32,248 nt of DNA from Acidobacteriota bacterium. GTDB taxonomy: Bacteria > Acidobacteriota > Terriglobia > Terriglobales > Acidobacteriaceae. Below are positions 14,790 through 23,290 of this stretch, in pieces (within the stretch, counting starts at the first letter, position 1; the number at the start of each line of letters is the position of its first letter). Made by a program: the position numbers and the translations under genes. The DNA is taken from assembly GCA_021826695.1 (NCBI GenBank), contig JAKAYS010000016.1, positions 1 to 32,248 of the forward strand, given 5' to 3'. Below the pieces are notes generated by a model that worked only from the letters and a program-made list of their open reading frames with translations, had not been told where the DNA came from and did not search any database.

Positions 14790-16979
14790 CTACTTTGTTC
14801 CCGCCGTTTCATTCCACAGAAACGCCATCTCATCCGCATAATCATCGACAAGCTGCTTGATCGATACGCCAGAGCTATGTCCGGCCTTCAGTTCATAGTG
14901 CAACAGGATGGGCCGACCGCTCGCGCTGGCGGCCTGCATGGCAGCGGTCATTTTGCGCGCATGCAGAGGAGCGACGCGAGTATCGCTGTCGCCGGTAAAA
15001 AACATGATGGCGGGATACTTGGTTCCCGCCTTCACGTTCTGGTACGGCGAATACTGGCGAAGGTAGTTGAGCTGCGCCGGATCTTCCGAGGAACCGTACT
15101 CCGTCGTCCAGAAACGGCCAATCAAAAAGTTCTGATAGCGCAGCATGTCGAGCAGTGGGAACCCGCACCAGATCGCTCCGAAAAGGTCCGGGCGCTGGGT
15201 CATTGCCGCGCCCATCAGAAGGCCGCCGTTGGAACGGCCACGGATGGCCAGCAGTTTGGATGTTGTGTAATGGTTGGCGATGAGATACTCCGCTGCGCCA
15301 TAAAAATCGTCGAACACATTTTGCTTGTGCTCGAACATTCCGGCCTTATGCCATGCCTCGCCATACTCGCTGCCGCCGCGCAGATCGGGCAGCGCAAAGT
15401 AGCCGCCCTGCTGGAGCCACCATGCATATTCCGGGTCCCACTCCGGCGTCATGCTGATGTTGAAGCCGCCATAGGCGGTCATCAGCGTGGGTACGCTGCC
15501 GTCGCGAGGCAGACCCTTGCGGCCCACGATGAACATTGGCACACGCGTTCCGTCCTTGGAGCGGAAAAACATCTGCCGCACGTCATACTGGTCGCTGACA
15601 AAAGGTACTTTTTCCGCGAAGAACACATCGGACTTGCCGTTGGAAGTGTCGTAGCTGTAAATGGTCGGAGGCTGATTCAACGATTGAAAGGCGTAGAAGC
15701 CAATCTTCCGGTCGGCGCGACCCGACACCGGAGTACCGGTGCCAATGCCCGGATAACTCAGTTCCCCCACCTGCTTTCCATCCAGCTTATAAATCAAGGT
15801 CTGCGTCTTCACATCCACCAGTTTGGTGACGAACAGGCGCTTGCCGGTCACAGTAAACGCATCGATAACATTCGTGCCTTCCGGCACGATGGTCTTCCAG
15901 CCAGACTCTTCCGGATGCGCGATGTCGATCTTAACGATGCGTCCATTGGGCGCTTTGTAGTCTGTCTTGGCATAGACCGCGTCGTCCACAATATGCGCGC
16001 TGAATCGCGATTTGATTCCGTACACCACCTGCAGCCAGTCGCTGTCAGGATGGCGAAGGTCCTTCACCAGAATGTCTTCCTGCGTTGCGGGAACGCCGTG
16101 CGAAATCCGTAACACCAAATAGCGCTCATTCTCTGAGACCGATACGCTGGTCAGGTCGAGTGGGCCAAGTTTGCGGCCTTTATAGGAATCGCCGAAGATC
16201 ATTTTGTCCGTCGTTACCGGCGCGCCGAAGCCGTGGTAATAGACATGCGTTCCGGCCTTGGTGTAGGTCGCGTAATACAGTCCCTTACTCTTCGGGGCCA
16301 GGCTGACGCCAAAATATCGCGCGCGCGGCAGCACGTCGGCCAAGTCCTGCTGCGTCTTTGTGTCAAGTATGTGGATGGTCTCTTCGTCCGCTCCACCGAC
16401 GCGCACTCCGTAAACCAGAAATTTCGCGTCTTTGGCTGCGTCCCAGATTGTCGCAGACGTATTCTGGTCCGCGCTCAGCTTGCTGACGTCCACCAACAAT
16501 TCGTCGTGGCCCTGCAAACCGCGTCGCATGTAGATGGATCCCTGGTTCTGGTCTGCCATTTTCTTCTTGAAAAAGTAGACGTCCTTTTCCACGATAGGCA
16601 TTGTTTCGGTATCGACATTCATCAGTGCCGTCAGTTCGTGCGCGATCCGCAGTCTGTTTTTTACCTGTGAAAGATAAAGCTGCGTGTAGGCCATCTGCGC
16701 GCCAATCCATTGGCGCACCAGCGGATCGTGGTCGCTCTCAAGCCAGCGATAGTTATCGACAACCGTAATTTTTTCCGAGACTGCCTGCTCTTCCGGACAC
16801 GGTGACTGGTTGCAAGCGCTGACGGACTTGATCCGATATTGATCGACTACCGGAATGATGGGCGTCGGCGGTGGCGACGGCAGGGTGATGCCTCCTCCTC
16901 CGCGAATCATTGGCGTCGATTGTGCTGTCAGAAAAACTCCACTCAGTAAAAGGCATCCTAAAAATATCGCTGCGCGCAT
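14790..16979 (-). CDS. Secreted prolyl oligopeptidase family serine peptidase (S9A)
   Basis: A 729-residue enzyme with a signal peptide (MRAAIFLGCLLLSGVFLTAQ). The N-terminal segment includes VVDNYRWLESDHDPLVRQWI, the typical start of prolyl oligopeptidases. A seven-bladed propeller region (about 120-470) and an alpha/beta hydrolase domain follow. The catalytic Ser is S583 in GRSNGG, the Asp lies in GDSDTRV (about 666), and the His is H701 in KAGHSSG. DLRGGSEYGEAWHKAGM is another hallmark. The family cleaves short peptides after proline; the signal suggests periplasmic or extracellular peptide use. I chose the ATG at 16979, with AGGGGA upstream, over the frame's first codon at 17072, which would overlap the neighbouring gene. 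An extra insert with two Cys (ACNQSPCPEE) follows the signal peptide. Confidence 0.94.
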   Translation of the reverse strand: MRAAIFLGCLLLSGVFLTAQSTPMIRGGGGITLPSPPPTPIIPVVDQYRIKSVSACNQSPCPEEQAVSEKITVVDNYRWLESDHDPLVRQWIGAQMAYTQLYLSQVKNRLRIAHELTALMNVDTETMPIVEKDVYFFKKKMADQNQGSIYMRRGLQGHDELLVDVSKLSADQNTSATIWDAAKDAKFLVYGVRVGGADEETIHILDTKTQQDLADVLPRARYFGVSLAPKSKGLYYATYTKAGTHVYYHGFGAPVTTDKMIFGDSYKGRKLGPLDLTSVSVSENERYLVLRISHGVPATQEDILVKDLRHPDSDWLQVVYGIKSRFSAHIVDDAVYAKTDYKAPNGRIVKIDIAHPEESGWKTIVPEGTNVIDAFTVTGKRLFVTKLVDVKTQTLIYKLDGKQVGELSYPGIGTGTPVSGRADRKIGFYAFQSLNQPPTIYSYDTSNGKSDVFFAEKVPFVSDQYDVRQMFFRSKDGTRVPMFIVGRKGLPRDGSVPTLMTAYGGFNISMTPEWDPEYAWWLQQGGYFALPDLRGGSEYGEAWHKAGMFEHKQNVFDDFYGAAEYLIANHYTTSKLLAIRGRSNGGLLMGAAMTQRPDLFGAIWCGFPLLDMLRYQNFLIGRFWTTEYGSSEDPAQLNYLRQYSPYQNVKAGTKYPAIMFFTGDSDTRVAPLHARKMTAAMQAASASGRPILLHYELKAGHSSGVSIKQLVDDYADEMAFLWNETAGTK

Positions 16980-17052
16980 ACCATTCCCCTTTCGTTTCAA
17001 TCGGGCAAATATCCGACCATAGTAGCGAACGATGTGGGTCGAATTTTCTATT

Positions 17053-18291
17053 CTATTTGAGTTTCGGAACAATCGGCCATTCGACGTATGTGCCCTGATA
17101 AAGCGCTACGAATGGCTCCATGCGCTGCGTGCCATCGTGAACCAAAAATTTACGCCCGTCGCCGGCGGCGGAACTCCAGAGCGAAACCCCGGCGTACTCG
17201 CCATCGCGCCGCAGAATGTAATACTCCATGTCTACATACCGCAGCTTGCTCATGTCGCTGTTGTAATTGCGCGCGATTCGGCGCAACGTCGCCAGTCCCG
17301 CTTCCCTGGGCGACATCCCCTGCCGCATCAGTTCCACAATCGTATGCGCGCCAGCAACTTTAATGTTCTCCTCGCCGCTGCCGGTCGCTCCGGCGGAGCC
17401 CACGTCCTGGTCCGTGTAGCAGCCCGCCCCAATAATCGGAGAGTCTCCCACGCGGCCCGGGATCTTCCATTCGAGGCCAGAAGTAGTGGTCGCGCCGGAG
17501 ATTTCTCCCTTGGTGTTTACAGCCGAGGCATGGATCGTCCCAGTCGATGGGAACAAGACGCGCCGGACGGCATGCTGGCGGTCTGCGGGAGCGATGCCGA
17601 TGTCCGCGGCCATGGCGTAGAGGCGCTTGGCCTGTGCCTGGATTTGCGGAACATCATCCGGCTGCGGATTGCGCGGCGCAACATTGCGGGCCAACTCCGC
17701 GGGTGGCTTCCATTCGGGACTGTCCAGGCCCGGACCCCACCAGTCCTCATTGGACATGGTCTCTTTCCACAACAGCCATATTTTGCGCGAACGGTCGGTC
17801 AGCAAATTTTCTCTGGGAAATCCTTCTGCGACTGCGAAACGTTCCGCGCCTTCCCCGGCGAGCATCACATGCCCCGTGCGCTGCATGACGGTCCTGGCCA
17901 CCATGCATACGTTTTTGATATTGCGCACCGCCGCCACCGAACCGGCGCGCCGCGATGGCCCATGCATGCAGCAGGCGTCGAGTTCCACGACACCCTCTTC
18001 ATTCGGCAAACCGCCCAGGCCCACCGTGTCGTCATTGGGATCGTCTTCCTGCCCTTTACAGATGTGCAGAGCGGCGTCCAGCGTATCGCCGCCGTCGAGC
18101 AGCATCTGATACGCCTGGCCGACCGTCGGCAGGTTGGTATGGCGCGTGATGATGACTGGCTTTTTGGCGTTGCCAAAATTCGGAGTCGCCACGTTCGCGC
18201 TGGAATCGGCGGTCGCGGCTTGGCTAAGGACAAGTCCCGCAGTGGCGGCCATCGCGGAACGGGAAAGAAATTCACGGCGTGTGCTGGGCAT
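17053..18291 (-). CDS. Tat-exported N4-(beta-N-acetylglucosaminyl)-L-asparaginase / asparaginase 2 family Ntn-hydrolase
   Basis: A 412-residue autocatalytic threonine hydrolase. The N-terminus has a Tat signal (STRREFLSRSAMAATAGL). The alpha-subunit region contains TVGLGGLPNEEGVVELDACCMHG, close to the glycosylasparaginase pattern. The predicted nucleophile is T252 in STGTIHASAV, followed by the strongly conserved TTTSGLEWKIPGRVGDSPIIGAGCYTDQDVGSAGATGSGE region. The family removes asparagine from N-glycan stubs or hydrolyses isoaspartyl peptides after self-cleavage just before Thr. Usual glycosylasparaginases have Asp before this Thr; here Gly precedes it, as in isoaspartyl peptidases. The ATG at 18291 has GGAG 6 nt upstream and is preferred to a TTG five codons earlier. 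The next gene on this strand is the prolyl oligopeptidase 73 nt on, so the pair may serve scavenging of protein-derived material. Confidence 0.92.
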   Translation of the reverse strand: MPSTRREFLSRSAMAATAGLVLSQAATADSSANVATPNFGNAKKPVIITRHTNLPTVGQAYQMLLDGGDTLDAALHICKGQEDDPNDDTVGLGGLPNEEGVVELDACCMHGPSRRAGSVAAVRNIKNVCMVARTVMQRTGHVMLAGEGAERFAVAEGFPRENLLTDRSRKIWLLWKETMSNEDWWGPGLDSPEWKPPAELARNVAPRNPQPDDVPQIQAQAKRLYAMAADIGIAPADRQHAVRRVLFPSTGTIHASAVNTKGEISGATTTSGLEWKIPGRVGDSPIIGAGCYTDQDVGSAGATGSGEENIKVAGAHTIVELMRQGMSPREAGLATLRRIARNYNSDMSKLRYVDMEYYILRRDGEYAGVSLWSSAAGDGRKFLVHDGTQRMEPFVALYQGTYVEWPIVPKLK

Positions 18292-18418
18292 GATTGTCTC
18301 CGGCAAAAAGAAATGTGCCGAGAAGCATACCAGACAGGACCGATCCTACGCCGGGAAACTTGAAGAGCCTTCAGTCGCAACAAGGAACTCACGTAAGGTT
18401 TGCGAGAGCTGCGTCTTC

Positions 18419-18517
18419 AGCATGGCTTGAGCCATGCCGCAAAAAGCTCAAGAATCGTGGACTTTAGCCCCTGAAGATTTTTGACTGGTCCGGGCCAAAA
18501 GTATTTATAAAACACGC
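18419..18517. repeat. 132-bp repeat family, copy 2 (left end lost)
   Basis: From about GCATGGCTT to the right terminal repeat this matches copies 1 and 3, but the left terminal inverted repeat and the first 30 or so bases are missing. The right end has one mismatch (18509). The internal TCCGCCGCGGCGGA palindrome is replaced by CATGGCTTGAGCCATG, a different perfect hairpin. The right end lies only 2-4 nt from the mqnE stop codon. Confidence 0.75.
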
Positions 18518-18519
18518 AG

Positions 18520-19674
18520 CTAGACCGCGACGGTAAAGGTATCCCCGCTGCGTTCGACCGCGCGATATAACGTGTCGCGCTCGACCGGCACGCGTCCCGC
18601 CTCGGTGATAAGGCGGACGAGGTCGGCGCGGCGCATGCCCTGGGGCGTTTCCGCGCCAGCATCGTGATAGATTTTTTCTTCAATCACGGTCCCATCAATG
18701 TCATCCGCGCCGAAACGAAGCGCAATCTGCGCGATTTTGGCGGACATCATCTGCCAGTATGCCTTGATGTGGGAGAAATTATCCAGCATCAGGCGACCGA
18801 CGGCGATCTGGCGAATGTCGGTAAGCCCGCTGGTCTTGGGCAGGTGGTCGAGCGCAGTATTGTCGGGATGAAAGGCCAGCGGAATAAACGTCTGGAAGCC
18901 GCCGGTTTCGTCCTGCAAGCCGCGCAGGCGCAGCAGGTGATCGACGCGGTCCTCATCGTTTTCCACGTGGCCGTACAGCATGGTGGCGTTCGAACGCATC
19001 CCTAACTGATGTGCGATGCGCGCCGTCTCCAGCCACTCGCCTCCATCGATTTTGTGGTCGCAGATGATGTGCCGCACCCGGTCGGCAAAGATTTCCGCTC
19101 CGCCGCCCGGCATGGAATCCACGCCTGCCGCTTTCAGTTTTTCAATCGTCTCGCGGATACTCAGCTTGGAGCGTTTCGCGAGATACGCGATCTCCACCAT
19201 GGTGAACGCTTTGACGTGGACCTTTGGGAAGCGTTCTTTCAAGCCGCGAATCAGGTCCAGAAAATATTCGAGATGTAAGTCCGGATGAAGTCCGCCAACT
19301 AGATGAAATTCCGTGACTGCCTCGGAATAACCTTGCGCGGCGAGCTCCCATGCCTCTTCGAGCGCCATGGTATAGGCGCCCGGCGCATCTTTTTTGCGGC
19401 CAAACGCGCAAAGACGGCAGGCAGCGACGCAAACATTTGTCGGGTTGATGTGGCGATTGACATTGAAGTAGGCGATGTCGCCATGCATCTTCTCGCGCAC
19501 CCAGTTGGCGAGCCAGCCCACCGCGAGGATGTCCGGCGAGCGATACAGTGTTACTCCGTCGTCGAAGCTCAGGCGCTGCTCGGCAAGGACCTTATCGGCA
19601 ATCGAGCTCAACTGCAGATCGTCTGTCTGGAAAGAGTGACGCGACTTCTGGATTGTCTCCACGTTATCCACCAC
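18520..19674 (-). CDS. mqnE: Aminofutalosine synthase (radical SAM, menaquinone futalosine pathway)
   Basis: A 384-residue radical SAM enzyme that joins the MqnA product to an adenosyl radical to make 6-amino-6-deoxyfutalosine in menaquinone biosynthesis. The cluster motif is C82-x3-C86-x2-C89 (CVAACRLC), preceded by FNVNRHINPTNVC, and FGRKKDAPGAY follows. EFHLVGGLHPDL, MPGGGAEIF, RSNATMLYGHVE and the late FGADDIDGTVIEEKIYHDAG are strong MqnE hallmarks that separate it from the related MqnC and CofH. The start appears to be GTG (19674 or the next codon at 19671), with no obvious Shine-Dalgarno sequence. No other mqn gene lies in the window. Use of the futalosine route agrees with an acidobacterial origin. 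Confidence 0.95.
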   Translation of the reverse strand: MVDNVETIQKSRHSFQTDDLQLSSIADKVLAEQRLSFDDGVTLYRSPDILAVGWLANWVREKMHGDIAYFNVNRHINPTNVCVAACRLCAFGRKKDAPGAYTMALEEAWELAAQGYSEAVTEFHLVGGLHPDLHLEYFLDLIRGLKERFPKVHVKAFTMVEIAYLAKRSKLSIRETIEKLKAAGVDSMPGGGAEIFADRVRHIICDHKIDGGEWLETARIAHQLGMRSNATMLYGHVENDEDRVDHLLRLRGLQDETGGFQTFIPLAFHPDNTALDHLPKTSGLTDIRQIAVGRLMLDNFSHIKAYWQMMSAKIAQIALRFGADDIDGTVIEEKIYHDAGAETPQGMRRADLVRLITEAGRVPVERDTLYRAVERSGDTFTVAV

Positions 19675-19914
19675 AGCTTATGATAATCGACGCAACAATT
19701 TCGCGGCTGCACGAACTGTGGACCTCCTGGATTCCAAGCAATATAGCGGATTCGCACGGAGTACTTACCCTCCGACTTTCATCCGTGCAAGCGGTCAATT
19801 CGTGTTTCTCCGCATACGAAACCGGATCGCATATTTTTCTCTATGTTCTCCGAAAGACTGTTAGGCTGGGTTAGAAAGATGTTTCCAAGTTAACGCGCCA
19901 GAGACAGAGAATCC

Positions 19915-20460
19915 GTGCGACTTTTGCTAAGTTTATTGCTTGTTTGCCTTCTGTCTACTTCTGCGCTGCGCGGCCCGGTGTCGCCACCTGCTCCTGAGTT
20001 GGGCCAGTTCCCTGCAATAGAAGCGACCAGTTTGGACAATGTTCAGTTGCATCTGCCACAAAATTTTGCGGGCCAGATCAACTTAGTGATCGTCTCCTTT
20101 GCCAGAGAGCAGCAGCGGGAAGTAGATACCTGGCTTCCTGTCGCGCAACAGATCCAGCCCAGCCACAGTAAGTTTCGCTTCTACGAACTGCCGACCATGT
20201 CGCGTGAAAATCTGGTGTATCGTTGGTGGTTTAATTCGGCATTGCGGAGCAACACCACGGACAAGGACCTGCGGAGCAGAATTCTGACAGCTTACGTGAA
20301 CAAGCGTAAATTCCGGGATTCCCTGCATATCGGGAACGAAAAACATGTCGTGGCGATCCTGGTAGACCAGGCAGGCCACGTCGTCTGGCGCGCCAACGGG
20401 GCTTACACAGCAGAAAACTTGCCAGAATTGCTCTCTGCCATCACAGCAAACGGTGGATAA
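19915..20460 (+). CDS. Secreted thioredoxin-fold protein resembling ATP10
   Basis: A 181-residue protein with a short hydrophobic signal (LLLSLLLVCLLSTSAL) and one domain that looks like a thioredoxin-fold protein of the ATP10 type. The recognisable parts are FPAIEATSLDNVQLHLPQNFAGQINLVIVSFAREQQREVDTWLPVAQQI, a middle segment with YELPTMSRENLVYRWWFN, and the C-terminal KHVVAILVDQAGHVVWRANGAYT. No CxxC pair is present, so redox activity by that route is not expected. The mitochondrial ATP10 protein assists ATP synthase assembly; the bacterial role is unknown and this assignment is tentative. The start is GTG at 19915 with a weak AGAGA ribosome binding site. It converges with the GNAT gene across a 61-nt gap. 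Confidence 0.7.
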   Translation: MRLLLSLLLVCLLSTSALRGPVSPPAPELGQFPAIEATSLDNVQLHLPQNFAGQINLVIVSFAREQQREVDTWLPVAQQIQPSHSKFRFYELPTMSRENLVYRWWFNSALRSNTTDKDLRSRILTAYVNKRKFRDSLHIGNEKHVVAILVDQAGHVVWRANGAYTAENLPELLSAITANGG

Positions 20461-20521
20461 GATCCTTAAAACTGATGCGACATCGGTGGAGACCCTGGAG
20501 CCTGTTACCTTCACTTCCGAG

Positions 20522-21022
20522 CTAGGCGAATGTTTTCCCCATCTGCCAGGCATCGATCGCATTCAGATAATACCTTTGAATTAGGACCATCTTGCGATAC
20601 CCCATGCGCCCATAAAAATTCAACGCCGCCGTGTTGTCGATGGCAACATGCAATTGAATACCCTGTGCATTCCCCGCCCGCAGCCAATCTTCCATTGCCT
20701 GGTGGAGCCGCCTGCCGACACCCGCTCGGCGGAACTCTGGAAGGACATCCAAAGTAATCAGCTCGCCATACCACGACGCCTGTTGCACACTTTTCAGATC
20801 GCCTTGTCGATATAGATGCCCGACAGCAGTAAACCCAACGATCATCTTCTGCATTTCCGCCACCAGTGTTAAAACGGAGCGAGAATGGAGGAGTGCTGCA
20901 ATCTCTGCGCGGGGATACGCGATCCCAGGTGGAAAACACCTGGCGTCGATTGCAACCAGTGTGTCCAGATCGTGCAATACAGCCGGACGCACCGAGTAAG
21001 GGGTGTTGTCCGGCTGTATCAT
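20522..21022 (-). CDS. GNAT family N-acetyltransferase (RimI-like)
   Basis: A 166-residue acetyltransferase. It begins with the usual VRPAVLHDLDTLVAIDARCFPPG and has central strands around MIVGFTAVGHL. The acetyl-CoA loop is at about residues 99-104 (RRAGVG, a variant of Q/RxxGxG/A). ITLDVLPEFRRAGVGRRLHQAMEDW and IQLHVAIDNTAALNFYGRMGYRK match motifs A and B of RimI-type enzymes. The family transfers acetyl groups from acetyl-CoA to amines, often protein N-termini; the substrate is unknown. The start lies 6 nt after the stop of the BNR-repeat gene on the same strand, so the two are probably translated from one transcript. Confidence 0.9.
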   Translation of the reverse strand: MIQPDNTPYSVRPAVLHDLDTLVAIDARCFPPGIAYPRAEIAALLHSRSVLTLVAEMQKMIVGFTAVGHLYRQGDLKSVQQASWYGELITLDVLPEFRRAGVGRRLHQAMEDWLRAGNAQGIQLHVAIDNTAALNFYGRMGYRKMVLIQRYYLNAIDAWQMGKTFA

Positions 21023-21028
21023 GGCGTG

Positions 21029-23104
21029 TTAGAAGCTGCCTGCGGCAGACTCCCTTACAGGCTGCTCGACCACTCCGTGGAGTAGAGTAGCTCCGATGAG
21101 TCGTCCATCGATGGAAGTAACTATGTGAACCCGCCAGTCCGGGTTCCACCATATCCAATGCTTACCGGTCAGATCAATCCCAAACACCCGGTCGGAGTCG
21201 TATGAAGTCACAATCGTCCTCTTCAACTGTGGATCGTACTGTAGCCCACTGATGTTATTCATGGGAAGACCAGACGATTTCCAGCTCTGCCCCTGGTCAT
21301 CACTGTAGGCAACGCCGAGTCGTCCAGCGACCCATAGCCGGCCTGTGGAATCGATTGCCACGTAACGATCACGGCTCCAACCTGGTGGCAGCGTGGCGGC
21401 TTTCCACGTCTTCGCTTGGTCCTGCGAAACGTACACCTTGCCAGGCCCATTCGCGAGGACCGTGTTGCCACCGGCAGCTACATTCAAAAAGGCAGTCGTC
21501 GTATGACTGGCCTCCATTTTTGCCTCAAGCTCCGCTGCATGCTTTTCCTGTAGCTTCGTCATCCGGCTGGTAGACTTGCTGGCGGTTTCACCACTTGCGT
21601 TCATGTCGAAGATGGGGCCACCTTTCCAGACAAAACCATTGTCATCACTGGAATACAGCCCCTCAGAAGTGGCTGCGTACCATTCTCCATTGGCGAAGGC
21701 AAGACCATGAACCGCGCCCTGAATCTTGCCGTTCGGCACTTCCAACGTTTCCGTCGAGACGTAATGGCGCTTCCTGCTGACGCGTGTAACTTTGCGAGTG
21801 ACCTTCTTCAGGCGATTGCTGGCTTCGTCCCACCTGCCGTCCTTCCAGCGATAGATTCCGTGGTTTGTCCCCGCCAGCAAGTTACCCTGGGAAGAGATGG
21901 CAAGAGCAAAAACATCATGCTCGGCTAACCCATTGCTGATCTGACTCCAGGTTCTTCCGGCGTCCTTTGACACCAGCACGCCTCCAAAGCGCTTGTCGTT
22001 CAATACGCCAACGTAGATCGTATTTGAGTTCTGTGGATCAACCACCATGGAGGAAAGCTGGCGCTGGGCAAACCCATTATTGGAGTCGTGGAAGCTTTCG
22101 CCTCCATCTTCACTGTCGAGTATTCCACTTCGGTCAGTGGCCATCAAAATATGCTGAGAGTTTCTCGGATCGACATAAACGTCGTTGATGATGATGTCTT
22201 TCGGCGTCATGAGTGACCATTGGCTTCCCGCATCTGTCGTCTTGTAGAGACCTTCTGTGGTCCCGGCATAGACGACATTTGGATTCGTGGGATCCTGCTT
22301 GAGAACGCGTGTGCGCCGCGCTGTGGAAGGTATGCCCTGAATCTTATGAAACTGGGCGCCGGCATCGATACTTTTGTAAATACCCGAACAGGCACTGGCG
22401 TAAACCGTAGTGGGTGCGCGGGGATCGACAATGATCGAAAATACGTCGGAATCGTCGATCATGCCCTGCTTGATGTTCTGCCAGGTGCGTCCCCCATCCT
22501 GCGTTTTCCACGGCAAATGCCATGTGCCTACATAAATATCCTGCGAGTTCACGGGATCGATTGCGACTGATTCCACTTCGTGCAGTTCGGTGCTGCCAGG
22601 CGGGCTTATCAATGTCCACCGCAAGCCGCCGTCCTCGCTGCGATACACCCCCTTCAATGTTCCAGCGACAAAGACCTTCGGGTTCGATGGGGCCTGCGCA
22701 AGGGCGCGCACGGACTGGCCTTGCATGTCCGGCACCGACATCCAGTGATGGCCTTCATCCCCGCTGATGAAGATTCCACCATCGGGGCGGTCCAGCATCC
22801 ACGCGCCCACAATAACTCGTTTCGGGTCAGATGTGTCAAACAGGATGTGGTCGAGAACCAGCGAGTCTGAGGTTGAGATTTTGCTTAACCTACTCCACTG
22901 TATTCCATCATTTGTCTGATAAATCCAGCTGTCGGTCGTACCCATCAGGATGTGGGCAGGATCGACTGCGCTGTAGGCAAAGCTCCGAGCATCTCCGCCG
23001 TAAGGGCCAATCATAGTCCACGCCTGGGCGTAGGCCTGTTGTCCAAGAAAAATACTCAGCAAGCCGAGGATTGCTATCTGAATGAAATTTAGGGTCTGTC
23101 GCAT
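21029..23104 (-). CDS. Secreted BNR/Asp-box repeat beta-propeller protein (sortilin/YCF48-like)
   Basis: A 691-residue exported protein. A signal peptide (IQIAILGLLSIFLGQQAYAQA) is followed by a long series of about twelve Asp-box-like repeats of the pattern Y.S.DGG..W. Examples are YQTNDGIQWS, FISGDEGHHW, YRSEDGGLRW, WKTQDGGRTW, YKTTDAGSQW, LVSKDAGRTW and YSDDQGQSWK. Such repeats build one or two beta-propellers, as in sialidases, sortilin and the photosystem assembly factor YCF48. No catalytic residues can be named, and a binding or scaffold role is more likely than sialidase activity. The ATG at 23104 puts the signal at the N-terminus; the frame extends 25 codons further. A small hairpin (CCGCGG at 23148-23153 and 23164-23169) lies in the leader. 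Confidence 0.88.
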   Translation of the reverse strand: MRQTLNFIQIAILGLLSIFLGQQAYAQAWTMIGPYGGDARSFAYSAVDPAHILMGTTDSWIYQTNDGIQWSRLSKISTSDSLVLDHILFDTSDPKRVIVGAWMLDRPDGGIFISGDEGHHWMSVPDMQGQSVRALAQAPSNPKVFVAGTLKGVYRSEDGGLRWTLISPPGSTELHEVESVAIDPVNSQDIYVGTWHLPWKTQDGGRTWQNIKQGMIDDSDVFSIIVDPRAPTTVYASACSGIYKSIDAGAQFHKIQGIPSTARRTRVLKQDPTNPNVVYAGTTEGLYKTTDAGSQWSLMTPKDIIINDVYVDPRNSQHILMATDRSGILDSEDGGESFHDSNNGFAQRQLSSMVVDPQNSNTIYVGVLNDKRFGGVLVSKDAGRTWSQISNGLAEHDVFALAISSQGNLLAGTNHGIYRWKDGRWDEASNRLKKVTRKVTRVSRKRHYVSTETLEVPNGKIQGAVHGLAFANGEWYAATSEGLYSSDDNGFVWKGGPIFDMNASGETASKSTSRMTKLQEKHAAELEAKMEASHTTTAFLNVAAGGNTVLANGPGKVYVSQDQAKTWKAATLPPGWSRDRYVAIDSTGRLWVAGRLGVAYSDDQGQSWKSSGLPMNNISGLQYDPQLKRTIVTSYDSDRVFGIDLTGKHWIWWNPDWRVHIVTSIDGRLIGATLLHGVVEQPVRESAAGSF

Positions 23105-23241
23105 AGTGAGGGACCTATCGCAATCGTGTAAGTGTACATGGAAGAATCCGCGGCACAAAGAGGCCGCGGGCACAATCAATCATGCATACATAAATTGGGA
23201 GTTGCAATATGAACAAAACTCAACATCTTCTTCAAGGAAAA

Positions 23242-23267
23242 GGGTCGACCGGAAAACCGGTCGACCC
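23242..23267 (-). terminator. Rho-independent terminator of the OmpA-family gene
   Basis: A perfect 11-bp stem GGGTCGACCGG with a 4-nt A loop (T on the other strand) and CCGGTCGACCC. Read on the minus strand it is followed by TTTTCC, and it sits 24 nt after the stop of the 23291-25024 gene. Confidence 0.85.
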
Positions 23268-23290
23268 CAAGTTGCAGTCCTCATCGATAC

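Noticed and set aside
14583-16112. 509-codon open frame opposite the prolyl oligopeptidase gene
   Set aside because: It is the antisense shadow of a well-supported gene with a catalytic triad. Long antisense frames are common in GC-rich DNA.
17032-18363. 443-codon forward frame opposite the asparaginase gene
   Set aside because: It is antisense to a clear Ntn-hydrolase gene and has no family features.
23242-23267. Operator-like perfect palindrome
   Set aside because: Although symmetrical, its position just after the OmpA stop and the T-run on the minus strand fit a terminator better.
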